A stretch of DNA of 64,000 nucleotides from positions 1 through 64,000 of the forward strand of contig JANWWZ010000014.1 in NCBI GenBank assembly GCA_025057115.1. The letters run 5' to 3'. Source of the DNA: Bernardetiaceae bacterium (lineage in GTDB: Bacteria > Bacteroidota > Bacteroidia > Cytophagales > Thermoflexibacteraceae). Positions 47,932 through 57,423 of this stretch are shown here, piece by piece. Each line of letters begins with the position of its first letter. Position 1 is the first letter of the stretch. The translations under genes and the position numbers were made by a program. The notes beneath the pieces are model-generated. The model was not told the DNA's origin. It saw only the letters and a program-made list of their open reading frames with translations, and did no database searches.

Positions 47932-48780
47932 TCAGACACTTACTGCATGGTGTCTGTATTTTACCTCTACTGCATGAAGTTCTAAAATAGGCTTGAGAAA
48001 CTCCTCTAGGTCATCCACGCACATTTGGCTGGCGGCATCGCAAAGAGCTTTCTGAGGTTGAGGGTGTGTTTCTATGAATACGCCATCTACGCCGGCAGCC
48101 ACTCCAGCACGCGCAAGAACGGGAATGAATTCCCTTGCCCCGCCTCGAGCATCCGCACTAGGAATGCCGTATTTGCGAATGGAGTGCGTAATATCAAACA
48201 CTACGGGAAAACCCGTTTGGTTGAGGTGATAAAAACTGCGCGGATCGACAATTAAGTCATTATAACCAAAGGTATAGCCGCGTTCAGTGAGGATGATTTG
48301 ATCATTTCCGCTATCGATGCACTTTTGAGCGGGCTTCATCATGTTTTCTGGTGCCAAAAACTGCCCGTGTTTGATGTTAATTACTTTGCCCGTTTTAGCG
48401 GCTGCCACTACTAAAGTGGTTTGCATGCACAAATAAGCGGGAATTTGAATCACATCTAGCACTTCTGCTGCAGGGGCGCACTGCTGGGGATAGTGTACAT
48501 CGGAAAGAATGGGAAAGCCAAACTCTCGCTTGATTTTCTGCAACATTTTTAAACCTTCCTCTAAGCCTGGTCCCATGTAATACTCCAAACTGCTGCGGTT
48601 GTCCTTCATGAAAGAAGACTTGAAAATGACGGGAACTTGCAGCCTTTCAGAAATTTGGCGCAATTTTTCTGCTGTGCGCATCATTGTGCTTTCATCTTCA
48701 ATGACGCAAGGTCCAGAGATGAGAAACAACTCCGGTGCCCCACAGGCGATCTCCCCTACTTTTACAATTTTTTTCTTCAT
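47932..48780 (-). CDS. kdsA: 3-deoxy-8-phosphooctulonate synthase
   Basis: 282 residues from the ATG at 48780. It condenses PEP and arabinose 5-phosphate to KDO 8-phosphate for lipid A-core. LISGPCVIEDESTMMRTAE at the start, FKSSFMKDNRSS, DVHYPQQ and GVFIETHPQPQKALCD are the KdsA landmarks. The longer frame to 48804 is unlikely because a TAGCTTTG promoter box overlaps it. A C-terminal extension is short. The gap 47663-47931 before it, between convergent genes, holds nothing I recognise. Confidence 0.95.
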   Translation of the reverse strand: MKKKIVKVGEIACGAPELFLISGPCVIEDESTMMRTAEKLRQISERLQVPVIFKSSFMKDNRSSLEYYMGPGLEEGLKMLQKIKREFGFPILSDVHYPQQCAPAAEVLDVIQIPAYLCMQTTLVVAAAKTGKVINIKHGQFLAPENMMKPAQKCIDSGNDQIILTERGYTFGYNDLIVDPRSFYHLNQTGFPVVFDITHSIRKYGIPSADARGGAREFIPVLARAGVAAGVDGVFIETHPQPQKALCDAASQMCVDDLEEFLKPILELHAVEVKYRHHAVSV

Positions 48781-48801
48781 TGCCAAGCACAAAAATCTTT
48801 G

Positions 48802-48809
48802 CAAAGCTA
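48802..48809 (-). promoter_or_regulatory. TAnnTTTG box of kdsA
   Basis: On the minus strand TAGCTTTG lies 21 nt before the ATG at 48780 and overlaps the alternative start at 48804, which it argues against. Confidence 0.5.
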
Positions 48810-48871
48810 CGCATTAAGGTTGATTAACATTGCTTAAAGACGCATTAACGCATGCTTTGATAGCGGTCCTG

Positions 48872-48879
48872 TACCTTTG
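48872..48879 (+). promoter_or_regulatory. TAnnTTTG box of the TonB-type barrel gene
   Basis: TACCTTTG lies 26 nt before the ATG at 48906, back to back with the kdsA box 62 bp away. Confidence 0.45.
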
Positions 48880-48905
48880 CACAACATCGCTAAATTGCCA
48901 ACTCC

Positions 48906-51728
48906 ATGAAAAGAATTGCTCTTGCGCTTTGTTTTTGCTGCTGTAGCTTAGCGGCATGGGCACAAACAACTTTAAGAGGCAAGGTCGTGGATAGTACCCA
49001 AACTACCCTGCCTATCGCTACTGTGATGCTTCTTCACGCCAAAGATTCAGCCCTTGCTACCTTTGGGCGAACTGACGCCAACGGCGATTTTGTGTTGCGC
49101 AATGTGGCTAATGGAAATTATATTTTGAAAATTACTTATACAGGCTATCAAAACTATTTACAGCCTATTACAACCTCTGGCGGCTTGCAGGACTTAGGCA
49201 CCATCGTTCTACAACCCAAAACTCGCCAACTGAGCGAAGTAGTCATTAAGGGAGAACGCGACCCAGTCAAGATTAAAAAAGATACCATAGAATTTAATGC
49301 TAGCTCCTTTGAAACCAACAGACCCAATGCGGTAGTAGAAGACTTGCTAAAGCGCTTGCCTGGAGTACAAGTAGAAAAAGATGGCAGCATTAAAGTACAA
49401 GGAGAAAACGTGCAGCGCGTTACGGTCAATGGCAAAAACTTTTTCGGGCAAGACGCTAAGCTAGCCACGCGTAACTTACCCGCCAAAGCCATAGAAAAAA
49501 TACAGATCTTTGACCGCCTTTCCGACCAAGCCCAATTTTCGGGGATAGATGACGGCACGCGTGAAAAAACTATCAATCTAGAGTTAAAAGAGGAATTTAG
49601 CAATGGCAGTTTTGGCAATTTCGCCGCTGGAGCGGGAATAGACTCCCAAGAAGAGTTCCGCTACGAGACCAAAGCTAGTTACAACCGCTTCACTAAAACT
49701 ACTCAACTTTCATTTTTAGGCATGGGAAATAACATTAATCAACAAGGGTTTTCCCCTGCCGAATATTTTAACTTCATGGGCAGAAGTAGTGGAGGGATGA
49801 TCTTTCGCGGCGGAGGAATGGCAAACCAAAGCAACTTGCGAGGGGTTCCCGTCAATTTTGGTGGAAGACCTAATGGCATTATGACCAACTGGGCAGGAGG
49901 CATTAACTTTAACCATACTTTTAACGCCAAAACTGAAGTGAATGGCAGCTACTTTTTCAGCGATCTAGTCCATCGCCTCGAGCAACAAACCACTCAAATA
50001 AACTTTTTGCCCAATGGTAACTTTAGCAATTACCAAGACAGTCGGCAAAATAACCAAACCACTTCCCATCGGCTCAATGCAACGCTGAACCACAAAATCG
50101 ACTCTGCCAACACTCTGCGCTACAATTTGGTATTTAGCCTCAATAACAATCGCTTCCGCACCTTGAGCGATAACCAAACCCTCAACGCTGCAGGAGTCCT
50201 GCAAAATGAAGGCGTTCGAGACAATGCTACCACGGGTGCTGGTATGACCTGGAATAATGAACTCCTCTTTAGACATCGCTTCGCCAAGCACGGGCGGACT
50301 CTCTCAGCTACTCTTGTCTTTAATACCACTAGCAACCAGAGCGATGGACAATTACAAGCAACCAACCGCTTTTTTAATCCGCAAACTGGTCAACTTGCTC
50401 GCGCAGAGAACATCAACCAAGTCAATAGCCGCAATACCATCACCAATGCATATGGAGGCAACCTGAGCTATACAGAACCCATCGGCAAGCGGAAGTACTT
50501 AGAACTCAATTACAATGTGCGCAACACTGTCAATAAATCCGACCAGAAAGTATTTGACCTCAACAATGGGGAGCGGCTCGTAAATCAAAATTTGACCAAT
50601 GAATTTGAGAACTACTTTCTCTACCAGCGCTGGGGAGCTAACTTCCGATACGTGAAACAACAACTCAATTTAACAGTAGGATTAAATTACCAAAATTCTG
50701 ATTTGCAGGGCAATGTAGTCAATCGAGGCATGAGTATTCGCAAAAATTTTAGCAATTTATTGCCCTCTGCTCGCTTGCGCATCGATTTTAGCAGTTCTAA
50801 ACGATTGAATCTGGACTATGACACCGATATCAACCCTCCAAGCATTACTCAACTGCAACCCTTGATAGACAACACAGACCCACTTAATATTTACGTAGGC
50901 AATCCCGACTTGCGCCCTGAGTACAACCACCGCTTCCGCGCTAACTATTTCATGTTTGACCAATTTACTTCTATCAATTTCTTCGGCGGCATCAATGCTA
51001 CCTACACCACTAATAAAATTGTAAATGGGCAGTCTATCGACCAAAGATTTGTGCGCACTACCCAGCCAGTCAACGTGGCAGACTTCATCAATGCTTCCGC
51101 TAACATAAACTTTGGTTTTCCTGTTCGCCCTCTCAAAAGCCGCCTTAACCTGAGCACAAGAGGCACTGGCAGCCGTTCCATTAACCTTTTAAATAACGAG
51201 CTAACTTATGCATATGGACAAAATTTAGTAGCAGATGTGCGCTATGAATTCAGACCCAGCGATAGATTCGACTTTGCGCTCACTGCTAACCTGAACAAAC
51301 AACGCACTACCTTTGACCGCCCTACTTCTGTCAATCAAAACAATCAGCAAAACTTCCTTAATCAAACCTATGGCGCAGAAATGAACTTAGTGCTACCGCT
51401 GGACTTTCGCCTCAACATAGACTATGACTACTTCTTGTTTACTAGCCAAACCACAGGTTTTCGGCAAGAACTGCCCCTGCTAAATGCCTCTCTCTCTAAG
51501 TTATTTTTAAAAGGAGCAGGAGAGTTGAAACTGGGAGTAAACAACTTTCTCGACCAAAGTTTAGGAGTAAGCCAGCAGGCAGATGTAAACTTCTTGCAGC
51601 AAACAGTAGTGAACAACTTAGGGCGTTTCTTTATGGTTTCTTTTATCTACTCACTCAACAAAGCACTTAACCCAACCAACAATTTTCAACCTGGCAGAGG
51701 AGGCATGATGCGCATGATGATAAACTAA
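48906..51728 (+). CDS. Outer-membrane beta-barrel protein with carboxypeptidase-like N-terminus (OMP_b-brl_3 type)
   Basis: 940 residues: signal peptide (LAAWAQ), a carboxypeptidase regulatory-like domain (about 20-105, TLRGKVVDSTQTTLPIA), a plug-like domain (VVEDLLKRLPGVQVEKDGS; NGKNFFGQDAKLATRNLP) and a long barrel rich in Asn and aromatic residues. The chain ends in a Gly/Met-rich tail, GRGGMMRMMIN, instead of the usual terminal aromatic; this tail is common in this subfamily. TonB-dependence and cargo are unknown. It has no SusD-like neighbour. Confidence 0.88.
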   Translation: MKRIALALCFCCCSLAAWAQTTLRGKVVDSTQTTLPIATVMLLHAKDSALATFGRTDANGDFVLRNVANGNYILKITYTGYQNYLQPITTSGGLQDLGTIVLQPKTRQLSEVVIKGERDPVKIKKDTIEFNASSFETNRPNAVVEDLLKRLPGVQVEKDGSIKVQGENVQRVTVNGKNFFGQDAKLATRNLPAKAIEKIQIFDRLSDQAQFSGIDDGTREKTINLELKEEFSNGSFGNFAAGAGIDSQEEFRYETKASYNRFTKTTQLSFLGMGNNINQQGFSPAEYFNFMGRSSGGMIFRGGGMANQSNLRGVPVNFGGRPNGIMTNWAGGINFNHTFNAKTEVNGSYFFSDLVHRLEQQTTQINFLPNGNFSNYQDSRQNNQTTSHRLNATLNHKIDSANTLRYNLVFSLNNNRFRTLSDNQTLNAAGVLQNEGVRDNATTGAGMTWNNELLFRHRFAKHGRTLSATLVFNTTSNQSDGQLQATNRFFNPQTGQLARAENINQVNSRNTITNAYGGNLSYTEPIGKRKYLELNYNVRNTVNKSDQKVFDLNNGERLVNQNLTNEFENYFLYQRWGANFRYVKQQLNLTVGLNYQNSDLQGNVVNRGMSIRKNFSNLLPSARLRIDFSSSKRLNLDYDTDINPPSITQLQPLIDNTDPLNIYVGNPDLRPEYNHRFRANYFMFDQFTSINFFGGINATYTTNKIVNGQSIDQRFVRTTQPVNVADFINASANINFGFPVRPLKSRLNLSTRGTGSRSINLLNNELTYAYGQNLVADVRYEFRPSDRFDFALTANLNKQRTTFDRPTSVNQNNQQNFLNQTYGAEMNLVLPLDFRLNIDYDYFLFTSQTTGFRQELPLLNASLSKLFLKGAGELKLGVNNFLDQSLGVSQQADVNFLQQTVVNNLGRFFMVSFIYSLNKALNPTNNFQPGRGGMMRMMIN

Positions 51729-51829
51729 AAATTAAATTGCCGAAAAAATTGTCAAAAACAGGATTCTATAACAAACACTCTTTACATTGCCCATCAACTT
51801 CTTGCTAGCAAGTTCGCATGAGGGGGTTT

Positions 51830-51855
51830 CCGCCAGTAATGGAAAATACTGGCGG
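51830..51855. terminator. Hairpin terminator between convergent genes
   Basis: CCGCCAGTA (51830-51838) and TACTGGCGG (51847-51855) form a perfect 9-bp stem with an 8-nt loop, followed by GGTTTGTTTTC. It lies between the TonB-type barrel gene and fabG, which converge. Confidence 0.75.
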
Positions 51856-51924
51856 GGTTTGTTTTCTAAAGATGGGTCTAATGGATCTGTGCGGTTAAAA
51901 GCCTCTACGGGCATGGCCTTGGCT

Positions 51925-52671
51925 TTAGGTTAGCATGCCTCCATCTACTTGGATCACTTGCCCAGTAATATAGCTTGAAAGGTCAGAGGCGAGAAATACA
52001 GCGCAATCGGCTACTTCTTGAGGAGCTCCTCCTCGTCTGAGGGGAATGGATTCTTTCCAACTTTCTACCTGTTGAGGGTCCAGTTTAGCGGTCATTTCTG
52101 TTTCAATGAAGCCAGGAGCAATGGCATTACAGCGTATATTGCGCGATCCTAACTCAAGGGCTACCGATTTGGTAAAACCGATGATGCCAGCTTTTGATGC
52201 CGCGTAATTAGCCTGTCCAGCGTTGCCTTTAATGCCTACCACCGAAGTGATGTTGATAATAGAACCTGCTCGTTGTTTGATGAAGTATTTAACAGCAGCT
52301 TTGGTGAGGTTAAAAACAGACTTGAGATTGGTATTGATTACCTGATCCCATTGTTGTTCGCTCATGCGCATTAAAAGTGCATCACGGGTAATACCAGCAT
52401 TGTTTACCAGTACGTCTATGGTGCCAAAGTGAGCAATGAATGCGCCTATGAGCTCTTCAGCAGCTTGATAGCTTGCAGCATCAGAGCGAAAACCCATCGC
52501 CTTGATGCCTATAGATTGCAATTCCTCTTGCAAGGAAATGCCTAACTCTTGGCTAGAAAGGTACGTGAAGCCTACATTAGCCCCCTGCTGAGCAAATCTA
52601 AGTGCAATTGCCCGCCCAATGCCTTTTGATGCCCCTGTAATAAGAGCGTTTTTACCTTCAAGTAAGCCCAT
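51925..52671 (-). CDS. fabG: 3-oxoacyl-ACP reductase
   Basis: 248 residues, a classical SDR of type II fatty acid synthesis that reduces 3-oxoacyl-ACP with NADPH. The cofactor motif is TGASKGIG (about 13-20), NNAG is at about 89-92, the catalytic set is Ser in INITSVVG with YAASK, and APGFIETEMT and QVIQVDGGM close the chain. All catalytic residues are intact, unlike the SDR at 62332. A TATATTTG box lies upstream on the minus strand. Confidence 0.93.
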   Translation of the reverse strand: MGLLEGKNALITGASKGIGRAIALRFAQQGANVGFTYLSSQELGISLQEELQSIGIKAMGFRSDAASYQAAEELIGAFIAHFGTIDVLVNNAGITRDALLMRMSEQQWDQVINTNLKSVFNLTKAAVKYFIKQRAGSIINITSVVGIKGNAGQANYAASKAGIIGFTKSVALELGSRNIRCNAIAPGFIETEMTAKLDPQQVESWKESIPLRRGGAPQEVADCAVFLASDLSSYITGQVIQVDGGMLT

Positions 52672-52720
52672 ATAAGTCTGTGTTGAATTTTTTCCCGTAC
52701 TTGCTTTTTCTCTTCGGCGG

Positions 52721-52728
52721 CAAATATA
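52721..52728 (-). promoter_or_regulatory. TAnnTTTG box of fabG
   Basis: On the minus strand TATATTTG lies 49 nt before the fabG ATG. The spacer 52672-52889 also contains a plus-strand frame of 69 codons ending directly at the next gene's ATG, which I do not accept as a gene. Confidence 0.4.
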
Positions 52729-52889
52729 TCAGTTTGCATTTGACAAGGTTGCTAGCCATTTGCAACAATGCCCAAAAATTGCCCTTGAGCATTTCCAAGC
52801 GATTCATTTGGCATTACAACAAAGGTTTTGAAGTTGAAAAGATCCGTCCAGATGTGTTTCTTTGCCAGTACCAAAGATGCACTTGCTAG

Positions 52890-53627
52890 ATGCGGCGCTG
52901 GGCGTGGTGTTTTGTTTTCACAGGCTTGTGGCAAACAGCATTAGGGCAAGAAATACCTGCCAATTGCCTGCAATTAATTGTGGTGGAGTCCGCCAGTTGG
53001 ACTGCTGTTCAAGGGAAACTGCAGCGCTATGAGCGAACTGACACCAAGAGCAAATGGAAAAAAGTAGGTACCCCTATCAAAGTAGTGATAGGCAAATCAG
53101 GTATGGGTTGGGATAGACAGCAAGTCTCCAAGCTGCGCGATATGCAAGCTCCTTTCAAACGCGAAGGCGATGGAAAAGCTCCTGCAGGGCTTTTCCCTTT
53201 ACTTTGTGCTTACGGCTATCAGTTGCCGCAAAAACAGTGGAAAATCCCCTACATCCAAGTAAATGAAAAAACCCTGTGCATAGACGACCCTCAATCGCGA
53301 TACTACAACCAAATCATTTGCCTCGACACCATTGCCCATTCGGATTGGAAAAGCTATGAAAATATGCTCCGTCAAGATGATCTCTATCGGCTTGGTATTG
53401 TAATAGGCTACAACACGGCGGCTATTTCAGGAAATGGGTCGTGTATTTTTATGCATCTTAGGGAAGGCTCCACTGGGCAAGCTAGAGGAACCGCTGGCTG
53501 CACAGCCATGCTCTACCAAGATTTGCTGCAAATTATCAACTGGCTTGATGCGGCTAAAAAACCCATGCTACTGCAATTGCCCACCTGTGAACTATCCCCG
53601 CGAAGGAAAGCAATCGGGTTGCCTTAA
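52890..53627 (+). CDS. L,D-transpeptidase (YkuD) family protein
   Basis: 245 residues with a signal peptide (WQTALGQ). The mature protein has the YkuD landmarks: KVVIGKSGMGWD near residue 65, GKAPAGLFPL near 95 and the catalytic block CIFMHLREGSTGQARGTAGCTAM, where His and the nucleophilic Cys are present. The usual Arg after Cys (GCIR) is replaced by Thr-Ala, as in the YafK/L,D-carboxypeptidase-like subgroup. It should remodel or cross-link peptidoglycan in the periplasm. Confidence 0.85.
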   Translation: MRRWAWCFVFTGLWQTALGQEIPANCLQLIVVESASWTAVQGKLQRYERTDTKSKWKKVGTPIKVVIGKSGMGWDRQQVSKLRDMQAPFKREGDGKAPAGLFPLLCAYGYQLPQKQWKIPYIQVNEKTLCIDDPQSRYYNQIICLDTIAHSDWKSYENMLRQDDLYRLGIVIGYNTAAISGNGSCIFMHLREGSTGQARGTAGCTAMLYQDLLQIINWLDAAKKPMLLQLPTCELSPRRKAIGLP

Positions 53628-53930
53628 ACTTTCCCTGTAAGGCTATTTATTGCAAGGTGAATACTTACTTGTACCTTGTGTCTCCAAGTTAAAGCTCCCT
53701 TTACAGCGACCCTATCCGTTTTGAATCTTTCTTGAACAAAAGAATGGTACACTGCCTTGCTTATTAGTAACTTTCAAAGGATGTAAAATTTTCAATGCAA
53801 CCCATCAAGAAGAAACAATTCTTTAAACATTCTGCCGAACGCTTTGTTTTAGAAGCAAAAACATCCGATAAACTTACATCAAACTTTCATTAACTCACAG
53901 GGCTATCAAAAAGATAGCCGAATAGGTGCT
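53628..53930. other. Intergenic region upstream of the MerR-B12 regulator
   Basis: 303 bp without a gene. GGCTATC-aaaaa-GATAGCC lies about 15 nt before the regulator's start, a 7-bp perfect inverted repeat that may be a hairpin in the leader or an operator. No clear TAnnTTTG box. Confidence 0.4.
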
Positions 53931-54833
53931 ATGGCGATGAACGGAAGTGGATACTCTATCAAAGACTTGGAAAACCTGACTGGTATCAAGGCGCATACCA
54001 TCAGAATGTGGGAACAACGATACGGCATTTTAAAGCCAGAACGCACAGATAGCAATATTAGGCTCTACAGTTCTGCAGAACTGAAGATGATGCTCAATAT
54101 CGCTCTGCTAAACAGTCAAGGGATTAAGATTTCCAAAATTGCTCAAATGAGCCATGAGGAGATTCGCACCAAGGTCATGGAGACCATCAACAAACCAGGC
54201 AATTTTGAAAATCAGATCAACGCCCTCACTCTTTCCATGATAGACCTAGACGAGGCACAATTTGAAAAAATCATGGCTACTAATATCCTGCAGTATGGCT
54301 TTGAAAAGACCATGATCAATATCATTTACCCCTTTTTGATAAAAATCGGCATTCTTTGGACGACAGACACTATCAACCCTGCTCAGGAACACTTCATTAC
54401 TAATTTAATTCGCCAAAAAATTATCGTTGCCATCGATGGGCAGTTTCCTCCTGCGCGCAATCAAAAAAAGTTCATGTTATTTTTACCCGAAGGGGAGCTA
54501 CATGAAATTAGCTTGTTGTTTGGTTACTATATCATCAAGTCGCGTGGACACAAGGTGATTTATTTAGGGCAAAGCACCCCTATGGATGACCTAGCTCAGA
54601 TCTACGATGTACACAAACCTGAGTTTTTGCTCACTGTAATCACTACAGTGCCTCCCGAAGATAGCGTACAATCTTATGTAGATACTTTGTGCAAAAAATT
54701 TCCTTCCTCGCGAATTTTGCTCAGCGGCTACCAAGTAGTGGGGCAAGACCTTCGTCTGGCAGAAAATGCCACTGTTATTAACCAAATGCGCGATCTAATT
54801 GAATTGGTAGAAGATCTCAAGTACGAGTCTTAA
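53931..54833 (+). CDS. MerR-family transcriptional regulator with cobalamin-binding domain (LitR/CarH-like)
   Basis: 300 residues. Residues 7-75 are a MerR winged helix (YSIKDLENLTGIKAHTIRMW, then RYGILKPERT). The middle has the CarH four-helix cap signature Trp143-x9-Glu153-His154 (LWTTDTINPAQEH), and residues 181-300 a B12-binding Rossmann domain with Glu189-x-His191-x-x-Ser194, where CarH has Gly at the last place. Such proteins use adenosylcobalamin as a light sensor or B12 sensor and repress carotenoid or stress genes. No carotenoid genes lie near. Autoregulation is possible through the inverted repeat just upstream. Confidence 0.9.
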   Translation: MAMNGSGYSIKDLENLTGIKAHTIRMWEQRYGILKPERTDSNIRLYSSAELKMMLNIALLNSQGIKISKIAQMSHEEIRTKVMETINKPGNFENQINALTLSMIDLDEAQFEKIMATNILQYGFEKTMINIIYPFLIKIGILWTTDTINPAQEHFITNLIRQKIIVAIDGQFPPARNQKKFMLFLPEGELHEISLLFGYYIIKSRGHKVIYLGQSTPMDDLAQIYDVHKPEFLLTVITTVPPEDSVQSYVDTLCKKFPSSRILLSGYQVVGQDLRLAENATVINQMRDLIELVEDLKYES

Positions 54834-54984
54834 TTTGCCAAGTGTTCTGGTGAAAAGGTTGAAAACCTAGCTAAGTAAGCCCCTAACGACGCCTTCCTTC
54901 CATGAAGAGCTACAACAGTGGCTTGCAAAAAAGGCAAGCAAGTTCGTCTGTTCGAGTGGGGCAAAAGTTTTACTTTATAGCAAC

Positions 54985-55329
54985 CTAGTCTTCTGATGGC
55001 ATAATTCTTTCAAGAAAAAAGTTGAAAATAGCCAGAATAATGCTGAAAACAATTGCCATGAGCCAACCTGATACATTAAAGCTACTCATAAGAGCATCTG
55101 CAAGCAATATGATGGCTCCATTGACTACTAGGGCAAAAAGCCCGAAAGTTAAAAGAGTAATTGGCAGAGCTAAAAGGTGAAGTATAGGCGCAACAAAGGC
55201 ATTGAGCACAGCTAAAATAAGAGCCACGATAATGCCCGTTTCTATGGAAGCTACCAAGACACCAGGTAAAAACTTGGCTATCAGGTATATAAATACCCCA
55301 TTGAGCACAATGCGAATGATTGTTTTCAT
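54985..55329 (-). CDS. Phage holin family (PF04020-type) membrane protein
   Basis: 114 residues, four membrane helices, mostly hydrophobic: FLPGVLVASIETGIIVALILAVLNAFVAPIL and then LPITLLTFGLFALVVNGAIIL match the conserved core of this family. Despite its name it is a common chromosomal protein of Bacteroidota and is not evidence of a prophage; no other phage gene is near. It is convergent with the MerR-B12 regulator and ends 151 bp after it. Confidence 0.85.
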   Translation of the reverse strand: MKTIIRIVLNGVFIYLIAKFLPGVLVASIETGIIVALILAVLNAFVAPILHLLALPITLLTFGLFALVVNGAIILLADALMSSFNVSGWLMAIVFSIILAIFNFFLERIMPSED

Positions 55330-55362
55330 AAAGCTATCAATTTTGTTACACTCAGGTGCAAT

Positions 55363-57393
55363 TTATGGTTTGACTATTTTGATGGTAGTTCGTCGGTTGG
55401 CTTGATGTTCTGCCTCTGTTTTTGCACGAGGAATTTTAGGTTCAGTTTCGCCATATCCTTTGGCAACAATATTTTGGCGCGGGATGCCTTTAGAAACAAT
55501 GTATTCCACCGCTGAAGCGGCTCGCCTTTGAGATAGGCGCATGTTGTACGCATCGCTGCCCCGCGAATCGGTATGCGAACCCAGTTCCAAAACTGTATTG
55601 GGGTACTGCTCAAAGTAGTCCTTGAGAAATTCCACGAATTCGTCCAGAATAGCTGCTGCTTGGGGGGTAATTCTGGCACTGTCGTATTCGTACAAAATCT
55701 CAATTTCGGGCACATCGGAGGGTTTTAAGGGACGTTTGGGATTTTTTTGCTCGCGCTGGCTGATGAGAATGTCTCGGCGCAGCATTAAATCCACATCAAA
55801 GTAAATTTTATTGTGGCGCAAGGGCAAAGTTTTGGGGTTTACTCCTTTGCCATGAGTGTCCAGTTGTTCGTTATCAGAAAGATATTCAGGTTTCTGCCCT
55901 GTGATCTGGTAAATCTGGTCAATTTCTATAGGTTTTTCAAAGGCGTACTTGCCTTGGTCGTCGGTGCGAATAGAATCGATGAGATTGCCTTGCCCGTCTT
56001 TCAAAATAACTAAGGTTTGAGGTAAAATTGCTGGCGAGGCGTTGAGGTCATTTTTTCCGTACACAGTTCCGCGCAAGTAGTAGGCTACGGTTTTCATGTC
56101 TGCCGAGTCATTCTGGAACATGAAGATATCGTCATCGCCTTTGGCATTGTCTCCCACGCGGTTGCTGGTAAAATATCCACTGTTTTTAGAGCGGAAGACA
56201 ATGCCAAAATCATCATAAGGGCTATTGATGGGCGTGCCGACGTTTTTTATTTGCAGCTGTTTAATAGGGCGTTTAAGGCTGTCATAACCTACAATGACCG
56301 TGTCTTGTACAAAAATATCTAGCCCTCCTAAACCAGCATGTCCGTTAGAGGCAAAAAATAGCCTTCCATCTGGAGCAATGTAGGGAAACATTTCATCGCC
56401 AGGAGTATTGACTACTTTTCCTAGATTGCGCGGTCGAGTCCATGTACCATTGTCATTAAGTCGGCTAAAGTAGATGTCAATGCCGCCTTGGCTATTGTCC
56501 TTGCGATTAGAAGCAAAGTAAAGCGTTTTGCCATCGAGGCTTAAGGCGGGAGTAGAGTCCCACGTAAGCGAGTCGCTCACTCGGTCTAAGAATTCAGGAG
56601 GGGACCATAGTCCATCTATAAATCGGCTGATGAACAAGTTTACTTCGCGGAAGGGTTCTTTTTTTTGCCCGCTATTGCCTCGTGCAAAAATCATAAACCG
56701 ATGGTTGGGGTCAAAGGCAATGCCGCCCTCGTTGTGTCCATCCAAGTTGAATTCGGCTCCTAAAAAAGGACGCACTTGACCGGCACAAGTGAGAGTATCA
56801 GAGAAAGCAAACTCATAAAAGTCTGTAAATCCCCCTCCTGTGGTTTCAAAAATTTTCTCTCCTCGCCGCGAGCTGGCAAAAATCAGATTGCCTTGATAAA
56901 AAGTAGGTCCGTATTCAGCAGCAGGAGTATTGATCGCCTCGCAATTGGAAATGGTAGTGAAGGTTTCCATTTTCAAAATCTGCTCTACTTGAGCTAGGTT
57001 TTGTACTTCTAACTTTGCGCGGCGAACTAATTCAGGATTGCGACCCATTTTAACGTATTTCTCCAACGCTGCTTTTGCATCGCTATACATTTGGTTGTAC
57101 TTAAGCGACATGCCTAAGTAAAACGACAAGGTATCGTTGCCATAGCCGCCGTTGACTGCTGCTTGGTAGTAAGGCAAAGACTGGCGCAAGCGATTAGAGA
57201 GCCGATAACACTCCCCTATCAGAAAATTAATTTCTGCTCCATTAGTTGGCTTGCTCTCTAGTACCTTTTTGTACAGTTGCGCTGCTGTTTCGTATTCTGC
57301 CCTTGCAAATTTCAGTTCTGCTTTCTTAAGGGTAGAAGTGCAGGAAAGCGTTGAGCCTGCCAAAATAATAATTACAAAAGCATTTTTTCTCAT
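55363..57393 (-). CDS. OmpA/PD40/TPR lipoprotein (PorE-like)
   Basis: About 676 residues from the ATG at 57393. A lipoprotein-like signal (FVIIILAGSTLSC) leads to TPR-like repeats (about 25-130), PD40 beta-propeller repeats (about 140-400: YGPTFYQGNLIFASSRRG, ALSLDGKTLYFASNRK, IAPDGRLFFASNG), a carboxypeptidase-like domain (about 440-525) and an OmpA domain (about 570-675: VLELGSHTDSRGS, RRAASAVEYIV). This is the PorE architecture, a T9SS component linked to peptidoglycan; a sorting-domain protein lies in the same window. PorE and its paralogs cannot be told apart without a tree. Confidence 0.88.
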   Translation of the reverse strand: MRKNAFVIIILAGSTLSCTSTLKKAELKFARAEYETAAQLYKKVLESKPTNGAEINFLIGECYRLSNRLRQSLPYYQAAVNGGYGNDTLSFYLGMSLKYNQMYSDAKAALEKYVKMGRNPELVRRAKLEVQNLAQVEQILKMETFTTISNCEAINTPAAEYGPTFYQGNLIFASSRRGEKIFETTGGGFTDFYEFAFSDTLTCAGQVRPFLGAEFNLDGHNEGGIAFDPNHRFMIFARGNSGQKKEPFREVNLFISRFIDGLWSPPEFLDRVSDSLTWDSTPALSLDGKTLYFASNRKDNSQGGIDIYFSRLNDNGTWTRPRNLGKVVNTPGDEMFPYIAPDGRLFFASNGHAGLGGLDIFVQDTVIVGYDSLKRPIKQLQIKNVGTPINSPYDDFGIVFRSKNSGYFTSNRVGDNAKGDDDIFMFQNDSADMKTVAYYLRGTVYGKNDLNASPAILPQTLVILKDGQGNLIDSIRTDDQGKYAFEKPIEIDQIYQITGQKPEYLSDNEQLDTHGKGVNPKTLPLRHNKIYFDVDLMLRRDILISQREQKNPKRPLKPSDVPEIEILYEYDSARITPQAAAILDEFVEFLKDYFEQYPNTVLELGSHTDSRGSDAYNMRLSQRRAASAVEYIVSKGIPRQNIVAKGYGETEPKIPRAKTEAEHQANRRTTIKIVKP

Positions 57394-57423
57394 AGCATTC
57401 AAGGTTAGGCAACTGGCAGAGAA

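Noticed and set aside
48781-48804. Upstream start of kdsA
   Set aside because: A TAGCTTTG box overlaps it, and family members begin close to the second ATG.
52680-52889. 69-codon plus-strand frame upstream of the L,D-transpeptidase
   Set aside because: It overlaps the fabG promoter area, has no recognisable motif, and its stop touching the next ATG is not enough support.
54985-55329. Prophage remnant suggested by the holin-family name
   Set aside because: The family is a common chromosomal one and no lysin, integrase or structural gene is present.
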